The notes beneath the pieces are model-generated. The model was not told the DNA's origin. It made no database searches and saw only the letters and a list, made by a program, of their open reading frames with translations. Position numbers and translations under genes: made by a program. DNA of 24,151 bases from Promethearchaeota archaeon (GTDB lineage: Archaea > Asgardarchaeota > Lokiarchaeia > Sigynarchaeales > SOKP01). Numbering within the stretch: position 1 is the stretch's first letter; every line of letters starts with the position of its first letter. The stretch covers positions 1-24,151 of the forward strand of contig JAEOUI010000071.1 of the NCBI GenBank assembly GCA_016839425.1. The letters are read 5' to 3'. Positions 22,360 through 24,151 of this stretch are shown here, piece after piece.

Positions 22360-24151
22360 ATGAGGAAGTTGAATTCGCCAATGGGAAAAAAATCCAGAAT
22401 ATTTCTAATTATAATACCCTTGATGTTATTTTCATTGATAAGTTTAAATCTATTTAATAATACCCAAGGAGCGATTAATAATAGTCCATTAGAATTGAAC
22501 TTTAATAATATCAATTTACAAGAATCTAGTCAAATTAAAGGAAAGATAGAAAATGTTTCCTCATTTAAAATAGAATTATTTCAACCGGAATGGAGGATTA
22601 ATAACATCGAATTCAATTTTTCTAATATAAGATTGGATAAAGAAATAAAAACTCTGGAAGATCAAGCTAACGATCATACACACATGTACTATAGTAATAG
22701 TCAAAAGTTTATACTTGGTTTAAATACTCCATTAATATTAACAAAGAAAACCACAATTTTCGGAATTTATATATATGGATATTTACATCCCGACGCTACA
22801 ACAGAGAATATTACTTTCCAAGTACGTGATTATGACACATCTATATCTAAACCATACGGTAATATATACAAAACCACTGATTTAAACATTTCAACTTCAG
22901 CTGGGTGGTATTTTCAAGATTTTAATTCAAATCCTCTTACTCTTGACGAAGGAAATTATTCTTTGATAATAAACGGTACTGAAAGATCCTATTTAAATGG
23001 CGATATTACAGTCTATTGGTATCATAATGCTGAAGCACAACCTCTAACACCCGATTTGCCTTATGGAGAATATTCTAAGGATGTTCTTCCAGCAGATTGG
23101 GTGATATATGAAAACAAAACCCTTCTATATAAAGTGGTTCAATCATATAACAAATCGTTTTATCCAGAAGAAATTAATTTAACTGTGGAAATTAATCAAA
23201 ATGTCTATGAAATTAATAACGATTCTATTTCGGGATTGGGACATCTAAATACTACCTGTAATCTTTCTTTATTCGATCAAAGAATTACAACTAGTATTAA
23301 TACGCTCAATTACTTTATAGTAAATTTTACGTTAAATTACATGTTTAATCTAACAAGAATAAAAGTAATTATAGATACGGTAACAATAGAAGATAATGTT
23401 GATGTACAATGGAATTTTGAATTTTCTGTGAATAGGACGATTTATTACAATTATCAAATAGACATTGATTTTTCATTATTTGACTGGAATTTTGTATCAA
23501 TATTTCGAGATGATGTAAACATAACCACTCTCCCATCTATACTTATATCAAATAACACGCTTAAAATATTAAATAGTAGCATAATTACAGACGAATCAAA
23601 TTGGAAGATTGAAGCCACAGCGTCTCAAATTAACTTATCATTTGAATTTCCAGAATCTTTAAATACGATTAAAGCAGGGACAGATTTAGAATTTTCCATG
23701 ATTACACCGTTGGGTGATATTACTATCAAAATTTTTAATCCAAACGGTTTCGAGAGGAATAATAGCATTATCGAAGATGTATCGGGTTTATTTGAGTATA
23801 CTTATCTGATTCCTCAGAATTCCCATGAAGGATTGTGGGAACTCTTGATATTTTGGAATAATCAAACTCATGGAGCAGCAATTTCCCAAATATTTACCGT
23901 TTTCGTGCCTGAACTCCCCTTCAAGATAGATCCTGTAATGCTCGTAGGAATAATTGTTGCTATCGTTGCGTCAATTATTGTTGGAATATCAGGATACCAA
24001 GGGATTAAAGTAACCAAAAGACGATATGACGAGAAAAAAAAAAATCTTCTTAATGTTTTTGATGACATTATGAATATAAAGTATTTAATCGTGTCGGAAA
24101 AAACATCGGGATTAAACCTTTACGAAAAGAAGATAGGCACGGGAAAGCAAG
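22360..24151 (+). CDS. Secreted receptor-like protein with one membrane helix and longin-like cytosolic start (cut by window edge)
   Basis: This frame is open from the ATG at 22360 to the last base (597 complete codons) and continues beyond the window. The N-terminus is a signal peptide: KKSRIFLIIIPLMLFSLISL, ending near NNTQGA. About 490 residues of predicted extracellular beta-rich sequence follow, with many N-x-S/T sequons, few cysteines and a beta-sandwich-like final part (about 430-520). A single membrane helix at 525-546 (PVMLVGIIVAIVASIIVGIS) leads to a basic stop-transfer segment. The cytosolic part begins FDDIMNIKYLIVSEKTSGL, a strand/turn pattern that I recall from the start of longin/roadblock-like domains in Asgard archaea. 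Together these suggest a surface receptor or sensor passing a signal to a cytosolic longin-like module. A second in-frame ATG at 22381 also leaves an intact signal peptide. Neither has a good ribosome binding site. Confidence 0.72.
   Translation, partial: MRKLNSPMGKKSRIFLIIIPLMLFSLISLNLFNNTQGAINNSPLELNFNNINLQESSQIKGKIENVSSFKIELFQPEWRINNIEFNFSNIRLDKEIKTLEDQANDHTHMYYSNSQKFILGLNTPLILTKKTTIFGIYIYGYLHPDATTENITFQVRDYDTSISKPYGNIYKTTDLNISTSAGWYFQDFNSNPLTLDEGNYSLIINGTERSYLNGDITVYWYHNAEAQPLTPDLPYGEYSKDVLPADWVIYENKTLLYKVVQSYNKSFYPEEINLTVEINQNVYEINNDSISGLGHLNTTCNLSLFDQRITTSINTLNYFIVNFTLNYMFNLTRIKVIIDTVTIEDNVDVQWNFEFSVNRTIYYNYQIDIDFSLFDWNFVSIFRDDVNITTLPSILISNNTLKILNSSIITDESNWKIEATASQINLSFEFPESLNTIKAGTDLEFSMITPLGDITIKIFNPNGFERNNSIIEDVSGLFEYTYLIPQNSHEGLWELLIFWNNQTHGAAISQIFTVFVPELPFKIDPVMLVGIIVAIVASIIVGISGYQGIKVTKRRYDEKKKNLLNVFDDIMNIKYLIVSEKTSGLNLYEKKIGTGKQ

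Overview
This is an AT-rich archaeal chromosomal window. The archaeal evidence is a RadA recombinase (cut by the left edge), a GH57 glucan branching enzyme, a CopG-type ribbon-helix-helix regulator, and TATA boxes placed so that several transcripts would be leaderless or nearly so. Several proteins also look like those of Asgard archaea (Lokiarchaeia-like). These are a RadA whose Walker A reads like eukaryotic Rad51, a soluble protein with a longin-like N-terminus, a secreted receptor-like protein whose cytosolic part opens like Asgard longin/roadblock domains, and a plant-type leucine-rich-repeat protein. The Asgard assignment is an inference from remembered family features; no search was run.

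Layout. 1-867 (-) is radA, with a seven-helix membrane protein upstream (981-1652, -). 1813-3180 (-) is a phosphohexomutase relative that has lost the signature of every active-site loop. It is divergent from the GH57 branching enzyme (3349-5067, +). A nucleotidyltransferase with a beta-helix tail (5120-6274, -) follows. Then comes a two-gene unit of a longin-like protein (7725-8615, -) and a GalT/ADP-glucose-phosphorylase-type HIT protein (7701-6442, -). A RHH regulator (8762-9052, -) carries heptad repeats over its own promoter. About 650 bases without a convincing gene lead to a convergent pair of unfamiliar proteins (9701-11131, + and 11184-11795, -) that share a short PEWV motif. An LRR protein (11924-13396, +) is followed by a decayed tandem copy of itself (about 13545-14200). 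Next are an active-looking GH13 enzyme (14290-15792, +), glmS (15835-17736, -), an all-helical protein of unknown role (17919-19355, +), a two-gene operon of an AGPS-like flavoprotein and a CCG-domain iron-sulfur protein (19457-22230, +), and the receptor-like protein running off the right edge (22360-24151, +).

How the genes fit together. Five genes (GH57, nucleotidyltransferase, GalT-like, GH13, GlmS), plus the degenerate mutase, concern sugar phosphates, nucleotide sugars and alpha-glucans. This suggests a glycogen-like storage and hexosamine neighbourhood, but they are not one operon because strands alternate. The other recurring theme is probable signalling or scaffold proteins: longin-like, RHH, coiled-coil, zinc-ribbon, LRR and receptor-like. 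No tRNA, rRNA, CRISPR array, insertion sequence or phage gene was recognised.
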